From Plenodomus lindquistii (Eukaryota > Ascomycota > Dothideomycetes > Pleosporales > Leptosphaeriaceae), in NCBI GenBank assembly GCA_025504975.1, contig JANUWI010000017.1, forward strand, positions 248,001 through 312,000: a stretch of DNA of 64,000 bases, in the 5' to 3' direction. Below the pieces are notes generated by a model, which was given only the letters and a program-made list of their open reading frames with translations, searched no databases and had not been told where the DNA came from. Positions 13,501 to 25,639 of this stretch are shown piece by piece; positions within the stretch are counted from its first letter, which is position 1; each line of letters begins with the position of its first letter. The position numbers and the translations under genes were made by a program.

Positions 13501-14430
13501 TATTATTTTATATAATAATATAGATTTTAAGCTTATACTATATATAGATTATACTCTAAAAAATTTTAAAAATACTAAAAAAAATTTTTTTTCTGTTTTT
13601 ATAAAGCTATAGGTATAAAGTTTACTATTATAATTATTTTTAATAATAAGTATCTACTATTCTCTAGAGCTTTTTTATAGTATATTAAAAAGATTATATA
13701 ATACTCTTTAATATAGCTAAATAGACTATTTTTAAAGCGTTTATAAAATAACTTAGCTAGTATAAATTACAGCGTAGTATTTATACTTTTTCTATAAAAT
13801 ACTATTTATTTATATACTTTTAGCGTGCTTTATAAGTGCTTAAAACGCTTCTAGGCTAAAGTAGCTAGATCTAGTATACTAAAGCTTCTCTAAATTAGAG
13901 TATAGATAAATAGTAAAAAATCTTTTTATTAAAGCTAAAATTATATTTATAGCTTAAAAATAAATAGTAATAGGCTTATATTTTATAAAAGTTAAATTCT
14001 ATTTATATATTAACTAGGCTAATATAATACTTTTTTTATAACTACTATATTATAGTATTACGTCTAGTTTAAAATACTATACTTTTTTACTTTAAAGTAA
14101 AGCTTCTAATATAATATTAATATAGAACTTTTCTACTACTGCTATATTAAGTAGCACTAAGTCCTTTATATACTTTCTATATACTTCTATAAAAATATTT
14201 TTTATTACTTAGGTACCTATTCTAGAGATCTAGAAAAATTAGGTGCCTATTTCTATTATAAAAATCTCTCTACTGTTTTTAAAAATGCCTAGCTTAAAAT
14301 AATTAACTAAATTAACTAAATAAAAAGTACTTGTATTATCTAAAATTATACTTTTAAATAGTAGGTAAATATTAAAATCTATAGTACTATATACTCTATA
14401 TATTATTATAAGTCTATTTAGTTATAGATT
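10508..14430 (-). pseudogene. Copia B1 pol remnant (protease to RNase H)
   Basis: Mirror image of the B2 pol region, read on the minus strand. It holds protease-like, integrase, reverse transcriptase and RNase H segments in copia order, with the recognisable D-x-x-T-K-N-L end of copia RNase H. Stops are overwhelmingly TAA/TAG. Limits are taken from the alignment with B2 and are approximate. Confidence 0.65.
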
Positions 14431-15581
14431 AATAAAAGCAGTCTAAATTACTTTAGAGAAGCTTCTAGATTCTCTATTTTTAGCTTTTCTATTCTACTTA
14501 TTAGTAGAGCTTTTAGCTTTTACTACTTTTTTAAAAAATTTAAATTAGAGCTTATTAAAATAGGCTAATAGCTTTTTTTTTTCTTTATTTTATATAGTTT
14601 ATTAGTAAGTATAGCTTTTATTTAGTAGTAATCTTTTAAACTCTATTTATAATCTCTATTATAGAGACACGTAGCTAATTCTAAAGCTTCTATTAAACTA
14701 TTATCTATATCTATAGTAAAAAAGATTTTTTCTTCTCTATTTCTAGTATATAGTGTATATTAGTAGAGTAATTTAAAGTAAATATAGCTAATCTAATTAA
14801 ACGTTAAAGTGCTAGTAGTATACTCTAGTACTCTATTTTTTATAATTTTTTAGTATATAGATCTTGCCTAGTTAGGTAAAAGCTTTAGTATAAAAGTATT
14901 TAAATAGTTATAAATAGTAACCAATTTTTTTACTTTATTAAGCTTATACGCTCTAGCTTTTTTATAAAAAGACGTCTATTTCTACTACTAGCAGCTCGCG
15001 TTATTAGTAGTATAGGCTTTCTATAAATAAGTTTAGTATTTAGCCTATACCTAGTTTTTTATACTATTTTTATCTAAAGCTAATTTTTCTTAAGTGCCTT
15101 TATAAAAGCCTATAAAGTAATAGTTTTAGTTATAATAATATTAAAAAGATATAATTAGAGAAAATTAAATTTAACTATAGTATTAATCTACTTTTATATA
15201 GCTTTAAGCTTTTTACTTTTAATAAGCTACTAGCTATTATAGATTTTATACTAGGCTATTTTAATTTTAAATAGCTTAATTTTATTTCTAGTTAGAAAAT
15301 TTAGCTTATTAGGTTAGTTATTATAAAGAGTAGTAATTAGCTGTTTATTAGAATTATAGTATTACTAGATACTCTAATTTATAATAAATAACTAGTAGTG
15401 TAAAAACTAGTTAAACTAGTTAGCTAGACTATTAAAAAAATATATAGTAGCTATTATAGTAGTAATTATTAAAATTAGAGTATTAGTAATAATTAGAGCG
15501 TCTAAGCACCTATTTTAAAGCTCTTCTATTAAAAATTAGAAAAATAAATTAAAAATAAAAAAGCGCTTCTAGGCTTATAAC

Positions 15582-15763
15582 TATTATAGAAATAGATATT
15601 TAGAAATAATTAGAAAATAGATTATTATATTGCTAGCTAGAAAGAGATTATACTATATATACTTTTACTATATAGAATTACGTAGGTAAAAGCAGGGGAG
15701 CTTTATAAAAAATTTTAAAATTAAGTAGATATAGCATTAACTAACTACTATATACGTGTAATA
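15582..15763 (-). repeat. 5' LTR of copia B1
   Basis: 182 bp, next to the primer-binding site on its inner side (15,568-15,581). Its outer end ...cgtgtaata is followed by the AAGCC duplication. Confidence 0.9.
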
Positions 15764-17500
15764 AAGCCTATAATAGCTTTATAAAGTCTTTTAAATTATT
15801 TATATAAATAGACGCTTACTAAAATACTTTTAAAAAGCTAAAGTTTATACTTTAAGTAATTATAGTTCTATACTACTTTAATTCTAATTATAATTTAAAA
15901 CTAGAAACGAATGCTTTTAATAGAGTAGTAGCTAGAATTATATTTTAGAAGTATTTACATAGTAAATAGTACCTAGTAGCTTTCTATAGTAAAACTTTAA
16001 CTAGAGTAGAATTTAATTAAAAAATATATAATAAAAAACTATTTATATTTATTAATACTTTAAAAAAATAAAAAGCTAAATAAAATTTAGTTTAGTACTA
16101 AGTTTAAGTATATACTAATTATTAATCCCTAAAGTACTTTATAACTACTAAAATTCTAAACTAATAATAAACTAACTAGGCTAAGCTTATAGCTTTTTTA
16201 AACTTCTAAATTAAATATACTTTAGGTAAAAATAATATATATATAGATATTTTTAGTTACTAAAAATATAATATAAATTTTTTAAAATAGTCTAGTAAAA
16301 TAATTACTTTTAAGTTTTTTTTTACTCTACTAGGTTATATTACTATCTTAATTCTAAACTAGTAAAGTAATATCTAGAGGTTTTTTTAAATAACTATTAC
16401 TTTTTTTTAACTAATATTAATAATATTACTAGATTTTTTAGAACTAATAGAAGCTATATTAAAAAAGAACTAATAGTTTTTTAAAATAAAACGCTTTTTA
16501 CTACTTTTCTAGTATTAGATAGATAATAGATTTTTTTTTATAGTAACAACTTTTATATTTCTATAAATTCTCTACTCTATATATAGGTTATTAAAAAAGT
16601 ATATAATTAAATACTTTTAGTTTACTTTACTACTATAAGAACTTACTACTTACTTATATAATAATATTACTAGAAAAAAATAGAAACTATCTATAAATAA
16701 TATATACGTAACAATATTATTTACTAAAAATTCTATCTAAAATAGATCTAAATTTAGAAGTTTTTCTATTTTTTACTAATTCTAGAGAAATTTATATAAT
16801 ATTTTATAATAGACTTTAAATTTTTCTTTAAAAATTAATATAGCTATAATTAAATTCTAGTTATTATTAATTAGGTTTTTACAAAATAATTATAATACTT
16901 TACTATAAAATAATAGATATTTAAAGCTTTATTTAACTATTTATATAATAGGTATATTAGTTTAAATATACCTCTAAAAGTATTATTCTGAACTATAAAA
17001 TCTAGTTTATTTTCTAATTCTAGTTTAAATTCTACTAGATTATAGATATTAAAATATAACTCTCTACTATCTATTATAAATAAACTAATAGCTAAACTAA
17101 AATTATAAATAAATATATGAATTAATAGCTATAGCCTTTTATAATATACTCTTAGAATAATTAAAGTAAACTTTTTTTTAATAGACTAAGCCTAGATAAT
17201 ACTTTTATATATATTAATAGGTATAGCTCTATACTAGTCTTTTTTTAGTTTTAAATCTAAATAGAGCTAGAAGTAGTACTATTTAAAAGTAGTAAATTTT
17301 ATTAAAAGATTTAACTACTAAAAAGTTTATAATCTAGCTATTTAGATATATAATATTTAAAAACTAGCTAAAAAAAATATAGAAAAAATATAAAACTAGA
17401 TATATTCTACTATTAACACGTACTAATATTTTATTAATTAGAAAATAAAAAATAGAATTTATTTTTTTACTACTAATTTAGCAATTTGAAAACTAAGCTA
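15764..17500 (+). pseudogene. Gypsy C RNase H and integrase remnants
   Basis: Continues the pol frame broken at 9,114. RNase H is readable at about 15,870-16,080: an L-E-T-N-A-F segment, then V-A-F-Y-S-K-T-L-T, a good match to gypsy enzymes, where the first segment is L-E-T-D-A. Integrase is readable at about 17,030-17,260, with L-S-T-x-Y-x-x-Q-T and an I-N-K-Y-M segment, the region around the third catalytic residue. Catalytic Asp/Glu codons are partly changed to Asn/Lys, and numerous TAA/TAG stops show it is dead. Confidence 0.7.
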
Positions 17501-19101
17501 AAAGCTATCTAAACTAAAAAAAAATCTTTTTAAAATTTTAGAATAAATGAGGTATTTTTATAAATTTAAACTTTTTTTAAATTTTGAAATATATAACGTG
17601 TTTATATTTAATGTTTTTTATAAAAATTTTAATAATTTTTTTCTAAAATAAAAAACTCTAACCCTACTAGCTACTTTTATATAAAATATAAAAAAATAAA
17701 AAATTAAAAAAAATTTTACTAGTAAGTTTATTTAAAATAAATTTAAATATAAAGCTAACTAGGTAGAATATAATCTAGATTTAATCTAGTATCTAGCTTT
17801 TATTTTTATAAATCCCATTTATAAACTATAAAATTTCTACTAGAAGTATTCTAATTAGTTTAAACCTCTCTAGGCACTATACAGATAGCTTTAAATATGA
17901 AAAAAAAAGTAAAAAATATATTATAATTAGTAAATAATTACGTTTTATAAATTTAATAGTTATTCTATTATTAATATATAAGAATTATAGGTAATATATA
18001 AAACTAGTATATAGCTTTTACTAATAAAACTTTTAGCCTAGTAAGCTAACTATTATAGATAAATATTAGAGTTTTTTAAAATTTATTTATTTTCTATTAT
18101 AATATTTTAATTTCTATTTTACTATTAAAAGTGTTATATACTATATTTAATTTAAAGTTTTTAGTACTTTTATATTTTTAAAACTTTTTATTAAACTTTT
18201 AAATAAATCTACACTTTTTTCTACTACTAAAAAAACCTAAAGCTTTATTAGAAGTGGTAGTAGCTAAAACTACTATATTTCTAAAAAAGCTATATTTTTT
18301 TATATAAATCTAAAACTTTTTTATATAAATTTAAAACCTTTTTTATTATAGATAGTAGCTTACTAGTATTATATTAGTTATACTAAAGCTAGTAATTTAT
18401 ATAGTTACTATTTATATTATAAAAGCTAATATTTTTATAGTTAAACTAGCTATAGCCTTTATATTTACTAGCTTAGCTTTAAACTTTTTTATTTTATTTT
18501 TATTAGCTAGTATAGCCTGTATAGTAAATCTTTTAAAATTATAAAGTACTATTATAATTTAGTTATATTCTAGTTTTATATATATAGATATTTAAAAAAG
18601 TTAGAAAAAGTTTTAAACTAGTAGAAAAAAATTGCTATTTACTAGTTTATACTTTTTAGTTAAAAGCGTGTAATAAGTAAACTTTTTTAAACTTATTAAT
18701 TTAAATAAATATATAAAGTTAAATTTATTATAAAACTAGGCCTAGATAAAATATAAATAAAAAAGTTAATAGGTTAAAAAGTATATACTTAGAGCTATTA
18801 AAATACATATTTTTATAAAAACTATTTAGTATTAGTATTAGAGGTAATAATAACTAGTAATAAGGTATATATAATAAAGGTATAGAGTATAAAAAGTAAA
18901 AAAAAATTATAATATTTAAAAAATTGTTATATTCTACTAAAGTAACTACTAGATTTAGTAGTTATTATAATAATTATTAATAAATAGTAAATAGAGAGTT
19001 ATATTTACTTTAATAAAATAATAATTTTAAAATAGACTCTATATAGAAGTTATATAGAGAATATCTAAATATAAAACTATTTAATTTAAAGTAAAGAGTA
19101 A
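17501..19101. other. Gypsy C 3' internal region, no domain seen
   Basis: Between the integrase remnant and the 3' LTR. RIP-style composition; I could not recognise a chromodomain or any other motif. Confidence 0.5.
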
Positions 19102-19518
19102 TATAATAAAGCTATATTCTATTATAATAATAACTTTTAGCTATAAAAGCTTTTTTATAAACTACCTCTATTTTTTTTTATATAAGCTTATTAAAAATAG
19201 AAAACTATACTAACCTCTATCTAAACTACCTCTATACTATATCTAGTCTAGATTTTATAGAAATTTCTACTCTACTATTACCTAGGTGCTAATATAATAA
19301 AGGATAGAAAAGAACTTTATAAAGGCCTAGAACTACTACTAAATTCTATTCTATATAGCTTGCTTTTGTAATAAAACTATAAAAGTATAATTTTTTAATT
19401 CTTTTATATAAAGTCTATAAAAATATAATTTATTTAGCTTTTTAATCTAGGTATACTTTTATATACCTTTAAACTAATTTACACGCCTTTTAGTATTTTA
19501 TGTTTTTAAACTATTATA
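19102..19518 (+). repeat. 3' LTR of gypsy C
   Basis: 417 bp, direct repeat of 4,469-4,884. A purine-rich run (aaagtaaagagtaa) precedes it, compatible with a polypurine tract. Confidence 0.7.
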
Positions 19519-20150
19519 GTTTTAATATTAAACTATATATACTATTACTTTTTACTATTAATTATAAACTCTAATACTTCTAGACTCTAATTAATACTTT
19601 ATAATTTAGATTATAATTAAAGCTTTTTAAAAAAAAAATTTAAAGCTATATAGATAGCTTGCTAACTACTATAATAGATATATTTATAAAGTTTACTAAA
19701 AAAGCTAAAATAATAGCCTATTTAATAGTATTAATATAAAGATATAATTTTAAACTTTAAATTAAAAATAAAGCTGCTATAAAATATAAATTATTTTTTA
19801 AAAAGTAGGTATAAAAGTAAAAGACTTTTATAGTTAAAAAAGGCCTATATTTAATAACTTTAAAAAAGTTTACAGCGCGTAGTTATAGAAAAAAAGCGTT
19901 AAAAAAATAGATATTAAAAATAGTAAACTAATATAATATTACTATAAATACTATAGTAAAGCTAGGTATAATATATATATATAAATTAAAAGTAAAATAT
20001 ATTTTAAAATAGATTAGCTTACTATAATTTCTATATACTATAATTATTAGTTATATAGTATAGTTATAAAAGTATATTTTAGTAGAGTTTTAGTAGTATA
20101 TTTAATTTACTTATATATTTAACTTACTTATAGAGTACGTTATATAATAA
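19519..20150 (+). repeat. G-family fragment (3' part)
   Basis: Its right half aligns with about 58,700-58,990 in G2 (shared ctttaaaaaagttta and the tagagttttagtag terminus) and with 1-170. It ends inside gypsy E2, whose sequence resumes at about 20,151. It is therefore probably a G copy inserted in E2. How it joins gypsy C on the left is unresolved. Confidence 0.45.
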
Positions 20151-20317
20151 ATATAATAATTAAAAATACTATACTAATATAAATTTAACATTATATATAC
20201 TTTAGGTAAAAATAATAGTAAAGCTAATACTTTTAGCTAAAAAATAAATATTATAGAATCTAAATAAATTATTAAAAATATAACTTTTAAAGCTAATAAA
20301 TATATATTATTAGAATC

Positions 20318-20506
20318 TATTATAGAGTGTATATATTAAGTCTATACTTAAAGTATAATTATATACAGCACGCTCTTTAAAGCATCTATATAAATAAAGT
20401 AGAATATATTTTTACTAAAATTTTAGCTATAAATAGTACGCTTTTTTAAGCATTTTCTATATAGTAATCTATTGTCTAATTACTTCTAAATCTACTCTCT
20501 ATAATA
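20318..20506 (+). repeat. 5' LTR of copia A1
   Basis: 189 bp, the same length as the other three A LTRs (28,457-28,645; 45,118-45,306; 53,128-53,316). Begins tattatagag and ends ctctataata. Confidence 0.93.
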
Positions 20507-20520
20507 GTTATAAGCCTAGC
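20507..20520 (+). promoter_or_regulatory. Primer-binding site, copia A1
   Basis: gttataagcctagc abuts the LTR. Two RIP-type changes away is gttatgagcccagc, complementary to the anticodon stem-loop of initiator tRNA-Met (CAU anticodon). The same site follows the LTRs of A2 (45,307), B1 (minus, ends at 15,581) and B2 (32,008). Confidence 0.7.
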
Positions 20521-20539
20521 TCTTTTATATTTTTAGAAA

Positions 20540-23500
20540 TATTCCTTTCTATACGTTTAAAAGAGCTTAAAAGAAAATAATTTAGAAAAACTAATTTACC
20601 TATTTAGTATTTACTCTATAAAATTTATAGCTAAATTTTTTATAATTTTTAAAAAAAACTATACGCTTACTATAAAGAAGTAATAGCTAGCCTAGTATAT
20701 CTAGCTCTAGTTCTATATAATAAATAGAGCTCTCTAGAAAAAAACTAACCTAGATAGTACTATTAATACTTTAAATATTATTAGCTTTTAGCTATAAAAA
20801 CTAATATCTATAAATAAAGCTATAATTTCTATAAAACTTTATAAAAGCTAGGTTTAGAACTACTAGATTAAACTTAGTAACTAGAGCGCTAAAGGTATTT
20901 ATATATAATATATATAGAACTAGATATAATAGATAGTTAATCGAGCTTTTATAGCGCTAGTAATAATAATATTTATTAATTAAAAAAAATTAATACTCTA
21001 GTTACTTATAAAACTATTAAAATAAAACTTTATTTTTATTAATTATATAATAATAAGTATTATACACTTCTAGTATAAAGTATACTTTAATAAAGCTTAC
21101 TAGAAAAAAATAAATCTCTATAACTAGTTCTAAAACTAGTATAATTTATATATAAAAGTATAAATATATAGTATTACTAAAATTAAAAAATAGTTTATAA
21201 TCTAAAATTTCTTTAAAACTTTATTCTATAAAATTACTCTAATATAGGCTTAAATTATATAGTAATTAATTGTTAAACGCTTAGTTATAGAATAAGTATA
21301 GCTTACTCTAAATAAAATAGCTTAAAGAATTTTAGCTTTATTTTAAAAAAACGCGGTTTAGAGAAGCTCTAGTAGTAGTCTAGAGGTCTATATAATATTT
21401 AGCGCGCTAAAATATAAAACTACTAAAAAAAATACTATAGAAAGCTTTAATAAAAAATAGTATTTTTATAGAAAAGTTTATAAATAGCTAGTAACTAATT
21501 ACTAAAAGCTCTAGACTATTTTTACTAGTAAACTTTTTATAATAAATAATACTACTAAGTGTAAAATTCTAAAACGTTTAAATAAACTAAAAAATAGTAG
21601 TCTAAAATTAGCTCTAGCTAAAAAAAGTTAGAAAAAGTTAGAAAGCTTAAATTTAAGTAGTTAAAAAGTTATAAAAGTTTCTAAATTAGTTACTTTTCTA
21701 AAAAATATAGTAGCTTTTTTAATAGATCTATACTTATTTAAATATAAGCCTAATAAAATTTATTTTAAAATAAATTTTAACGTTTACCTACTTTTAAAAA
21801 GTATAATTTTTAATAGTAAAGTAGCACTACACCTAGTAAACTCTATAGATAAACTAATTCTAGAATTTTTTAAAAAAAGTATTACTTTAGAGATAGTAGA
21901 AGTAGAGATATAAGCTTTTTCTATTAAAGGTAAAAGTACCTAAATTTATAAAAATACTCTAAATAGACCTAGAAAAGAGTATATAGAAGATTTTACACTC
22001 TCTAGTATTATAGTAGTAAAAGGTTTTTATATTAATATAATTTTAGAAGTACTTCTAGCTAAAATTAATATATAGTATATTAGATATAATAGTACTTTAC
22101 GTATAGAGACTATAGATTAAAGCTTAGTTATTATAGAGTTTATTTAGAAATATAACTTTATTCTTATTAAATATAAGCTTGTTACTATTTTTTACCTAAT
22201 TATAATAGCTATAAATAATATAAAAAGAAAACTATACTACTAAAAGACTTATCTATAAACTAATACTAAAAAGTTTTAGTATATTTAAATAGACTATCTA
22301 GAGCTAGAAGCTTTTTAAGTACTAGTCTAGAATATTAAAAATATCTAGATAAAAAGTATAGTAAAAAAATAGTATAAATACTATTTAATAGTATATACTT
22401 AGTAAATTATATTTTAGTAACTAAAAAAAAAATCTCTATACTTATATTTCTCTATATTATAGAATCTATTTAATATACTAATTAGACACTTTAAAAAGTA
22501 TTAGATAATACTTCTAAAAAATAACTATAGTAGTAAAATCTACATCTACTACTTTTAAATTAAAACGCTACTAAAAATTATAAAAGTGTTTAAAAACTTT
22601 ATAGTATTTTTTAAAGCTTAATATAAATTAAAAATAGTAGAGTTTATTTAAAATAATACTACTACTACTAGACTTTAGTAGAGAGTATTCTAGTTTAAAA
22701 GCTAGATAATAAAGCGTAGAATAGTAATTATTATAGCTTCTCTCTATACTTACTAGCTAAATAGAGGTGTAGAAAAAGTAGAGTAAAAAATTATTACTAA
22801 AAGAATTAAAATAAAATAAAAAGTAAACTTTTTTAGTAAAATTTACTCTAAAGTATTTAATATAATAGTTTAGTTTACTTATATAAGTCTATTATATACT
22901 TATAATTTTTACTTTTTAAATAAAAAAATAAAATTTTTAGTTTTACTAGTATTTTTACTAGTATAAACTAGAAAAAGTATATAATACTACTACTAATTTA
23001 TACCTAGATTAAAGTAGTATATAGGCGTATAGATATTGAATATACCTACTAAATAGAAATTATAAAGTAAATTGCTAGATAAAAAGCTTTAAAATTACTT
23101 TAAAAGGGCATATTAAATATCTAGTAGAATATAAAGTATCTAATATCTATAGAATATAGATACCTACTCTAGATAAAATAATTATAATTTTTAATATTAC
23201 TTTTAATAAAATACTTTTCTATAAAAATTTAAATAAGTACGCTTTAAAAAAGTAGGTAAAGCAGTTTATTAAGGTTTTTTATAAAAATAAAAACTATAAT
23301 ATAGATAGAGTATTTAATAATATATATAATTAACTCTAGAATACTATATATAGATATAAAGTAAAGGGTAGAGTAGAGCTTCTCTAGCCTACTTAGAAGC
23401 TAAAGGAATTAGAATTAGCTTTTTTACGTAGAGTTAGCTTAGCTAGCTAACTCTAGAAAAACTATAAAAAGTAAAGCTTTATACTAGATTTTAAAACTCC

Positions 23501-25510
23501 AAAGTTTACATTTAAATCTAGATTATACTAGAAAATATTAAAATTAAAATAGCCTAGTTTAAATTAGATAAACAGCTTCTAAAATTAGTAAAACTCTAGA
23601 AGTAAAAGTTTATAGACTAAATTACTAGTAACTTTATAAAAAAACGCGCTAGAAGTATAAATTATTTAGCCTACTATTTAGCTCTAAAGTGTATTACCTA
23701 TAGTTTAGAATAAAGTAGTAAAAAATCTCTAAACGCGTAGATTTAGAAAGTAGCGTAAAAAAAAACTTCTACTAATTTAAAAAAAGCTTTAAAGTTAGAA
23801 ATTATAGAAGCTTAAAAAAAATAGAAATAATAGAAGCTTATTATAGATATACTCTATACTCTATAATATAGAATAAAATATTAATTATAATAGAATACTT
23901 TTTAAAAAATTTGTTTAAAGTAAAAAAATAGTTATAGTATATATAATAATTGTAGCTACTTTATAAATAGAAAAAACTCTACTACATCTACTACTAGAAA
24001 AAAAAGTCTATTAGAACTTTCTCTCTAAAATACTAGAAAAATACAAAATTTTTTTTAACTATCTATATAGAGAGCTTTTTAGATAAATAATAGTTTAAAA
24101 AATTAATACGCGTTTAATAGTAAAAATCTAGAAAATAATTAATTAAATAGAAATAAAAAACTAACTACTTTTTTTTAATAAGTTTTTATATATATAGTAT
24201 ACTAGAATAGCTACTTTATTAAGTATAAAGCTTATATTATAGTATAAAAAAATTTTTAAGTACTAGATACGCTCTAGTTAATATATACTTCTACACTTAT
24301 AGTTTAATTATTTAGGTTTACTATAATAATAATAGTAGAGTTTAATCTAGAGATTTAGTAGTTTAATATTATAAAAGCTTTTTTTAATACTATAAAAGTA
24401 GGATACCTAGCTATCTACTACAAGCTCTCTAATAGCTTTAAATAGAATAGAAAGTGCGTAATACTTAGAAAAGTATTATATAAATTAAAAAACTTCTTTT
24501 TACTTTAGTATAAAAACTTTCTAGTAATACTTAATAAAGTAGAACTATAGTTATTAAAAAAAAACTATATCTATTTTATAGTAATTATTAAAAAATTATA
24601 TTAATTTTTTATAGTAATAATATTCTAATAATATTTTATAAAAAGTATTTAGCTAAATATAAAGCTTTTATAGAAGTAATTAAATAAACTTATATAATTA
24701 AAAATAAAAAAAAAGTAGAGTAGTTTTTTAAAATAAAAATAATCTAGAATTAAAGTAATTAAATAATAACGCGTATCTATAATAAGTATATTAATAAAAT
24801 AACTAAAAAGTTTAATTTTATAAGCTCTAAAGCCTTTCTCTATACTCTACTTCTAAATAAAGAGTTTATAAAATTAATAATAAAAGCTTTAAAAAAATAG
24901 ATTTAAAACTACTAGAAGCGTATAGAATTAATTCTCTATATAGCTATAATACTCTAACCTAATATAGCCTTTATAGTATTAAAGCTGTTCTACTTTTTTA
25001 CTAACTTTTTTAAAAAGTACCTAGAGGTAGTAGAGTAAGTTATTATCTATTTATATAGAATAAAATACACAGCTATATAGTATAGTAGGTATATAGATAA
25101 AAAGTTTATAATATATAATAATACTTTTTTATAGATAATTTAGAAATTTAATACTTTTTATTTAGTTATATTATTTTACTTTTTAGTAGTTTAATAATAT
25201 AGAAAGCTATAAAGTAAGTAATAGTAATAATATCTATAATAAAAGTAAAGCTTCTAGTACTAGAATAAGTAAATAAAAAAGTAATAGTGTTTAAATAATT
25301 TTTTAAAAAACTACTTCTAGATTTAGAAGTATACTAGTAAATTTTTTATAATAATTAGTAAACTATCTACTTAGTAGTAGAGAGTAATAAAAGAATTACT
25401 ACTAAATTATACTATATTAATATCTAGAATATATAACTAAAATAGAAGTATTTAAAATAATTTTTCTAGGTTATATATATAGAAATAGTAAATATACTAG
25501 TAGATAGATT
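20540..25510 (+). pseudogene. Copia A1 gag-pol remnant
   Basis: A plus-strand frame interrupted chiefly by TAA/TAG runs through gag and protease-like segments, integrase, then a clear copia reverse transcriptase. The L-R-K-x-L-Y-x-L-K motif lies at about 24,460-24,500, and Y-S-N-N (RIP-altered Y-x-D-D) at 24,610-24,621. RNase H follows to about 25,510 and ends in a D-R-L-x-K-N-L segment. Both catalytic Asp codons of the Y-x-D-D box have become Asn, as expected of G-to-A changes. The stretch from about 24,380 to 25,110 is much closer to A2 than the rest. Confidence 0.8.
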
Positions 25511-25639
25511 TATTAAAAACCTAATAAAATAGTAATATAAATAATATAAAAAGTATTCTAATTTAAAATGTACTAGACTATATATTATAAATATAAATAT
25601 AAAAAGTTAATTAAATTATTTTATTAATTACTAGCGCTA

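Larger units (their letters stand above)
9115..15763 (-). mobile_element. Ty1/copia family B, copy B1 (full length, 6,649 bp)
   Basis: Bounded by 182-bp LTRs (9,115-9,296 and 15,582-15,763) and a perfect 5-bp duplication AAGCC (9,110-9,114 and 15,764-15,768). Orientation is minus: the primer-binding site (reads gttataagcctag on the minus strand) adjoins the right LTR at 15,568-15,581. It is colinear with B2 at 31,826-38,479 in reverse complement. Minus-strand pol shows the copia RNase H end, L-A-D-x-F-T-K-N-L-S, at about 10,561-10,600. It interrupts the gypsy C pol gene, so it is younger than C. Confidence 0.93.
4469..19518 (+). mobile_element. Ty3/gypsy family C element, carrying B1 and D2 insertions
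   Basis: Two direct repeats of 416 and 417 bp (4,469-4,884 and 19,102-19,518), starting tataataaagc and ending attattata, fit TG...CA LTRs after RIP. Between them on the plus strand lie reverse transcriptase, RNase H and integrase remnants of the gypsy type. The element is split by copia B1, flanked by AAGCC duplications, and contains a D repeat at 5,731-6,665. Removing these leaves about 7.4 kb, normal for a fungal gypsy element. The flanks (gaatt before, gtttt after) do not match, so either an LTR recombined or the two LTRs belong to different insertions. Confidence 0.7.

Noticed and set aside
4469..19518. A target-site duplication for gypsy C
   Set aside because: The five bases outside the LTRs (gaatt and gtttt) cannot be reconciled by C-to-T or G-to-A changes, so I do not claim one.
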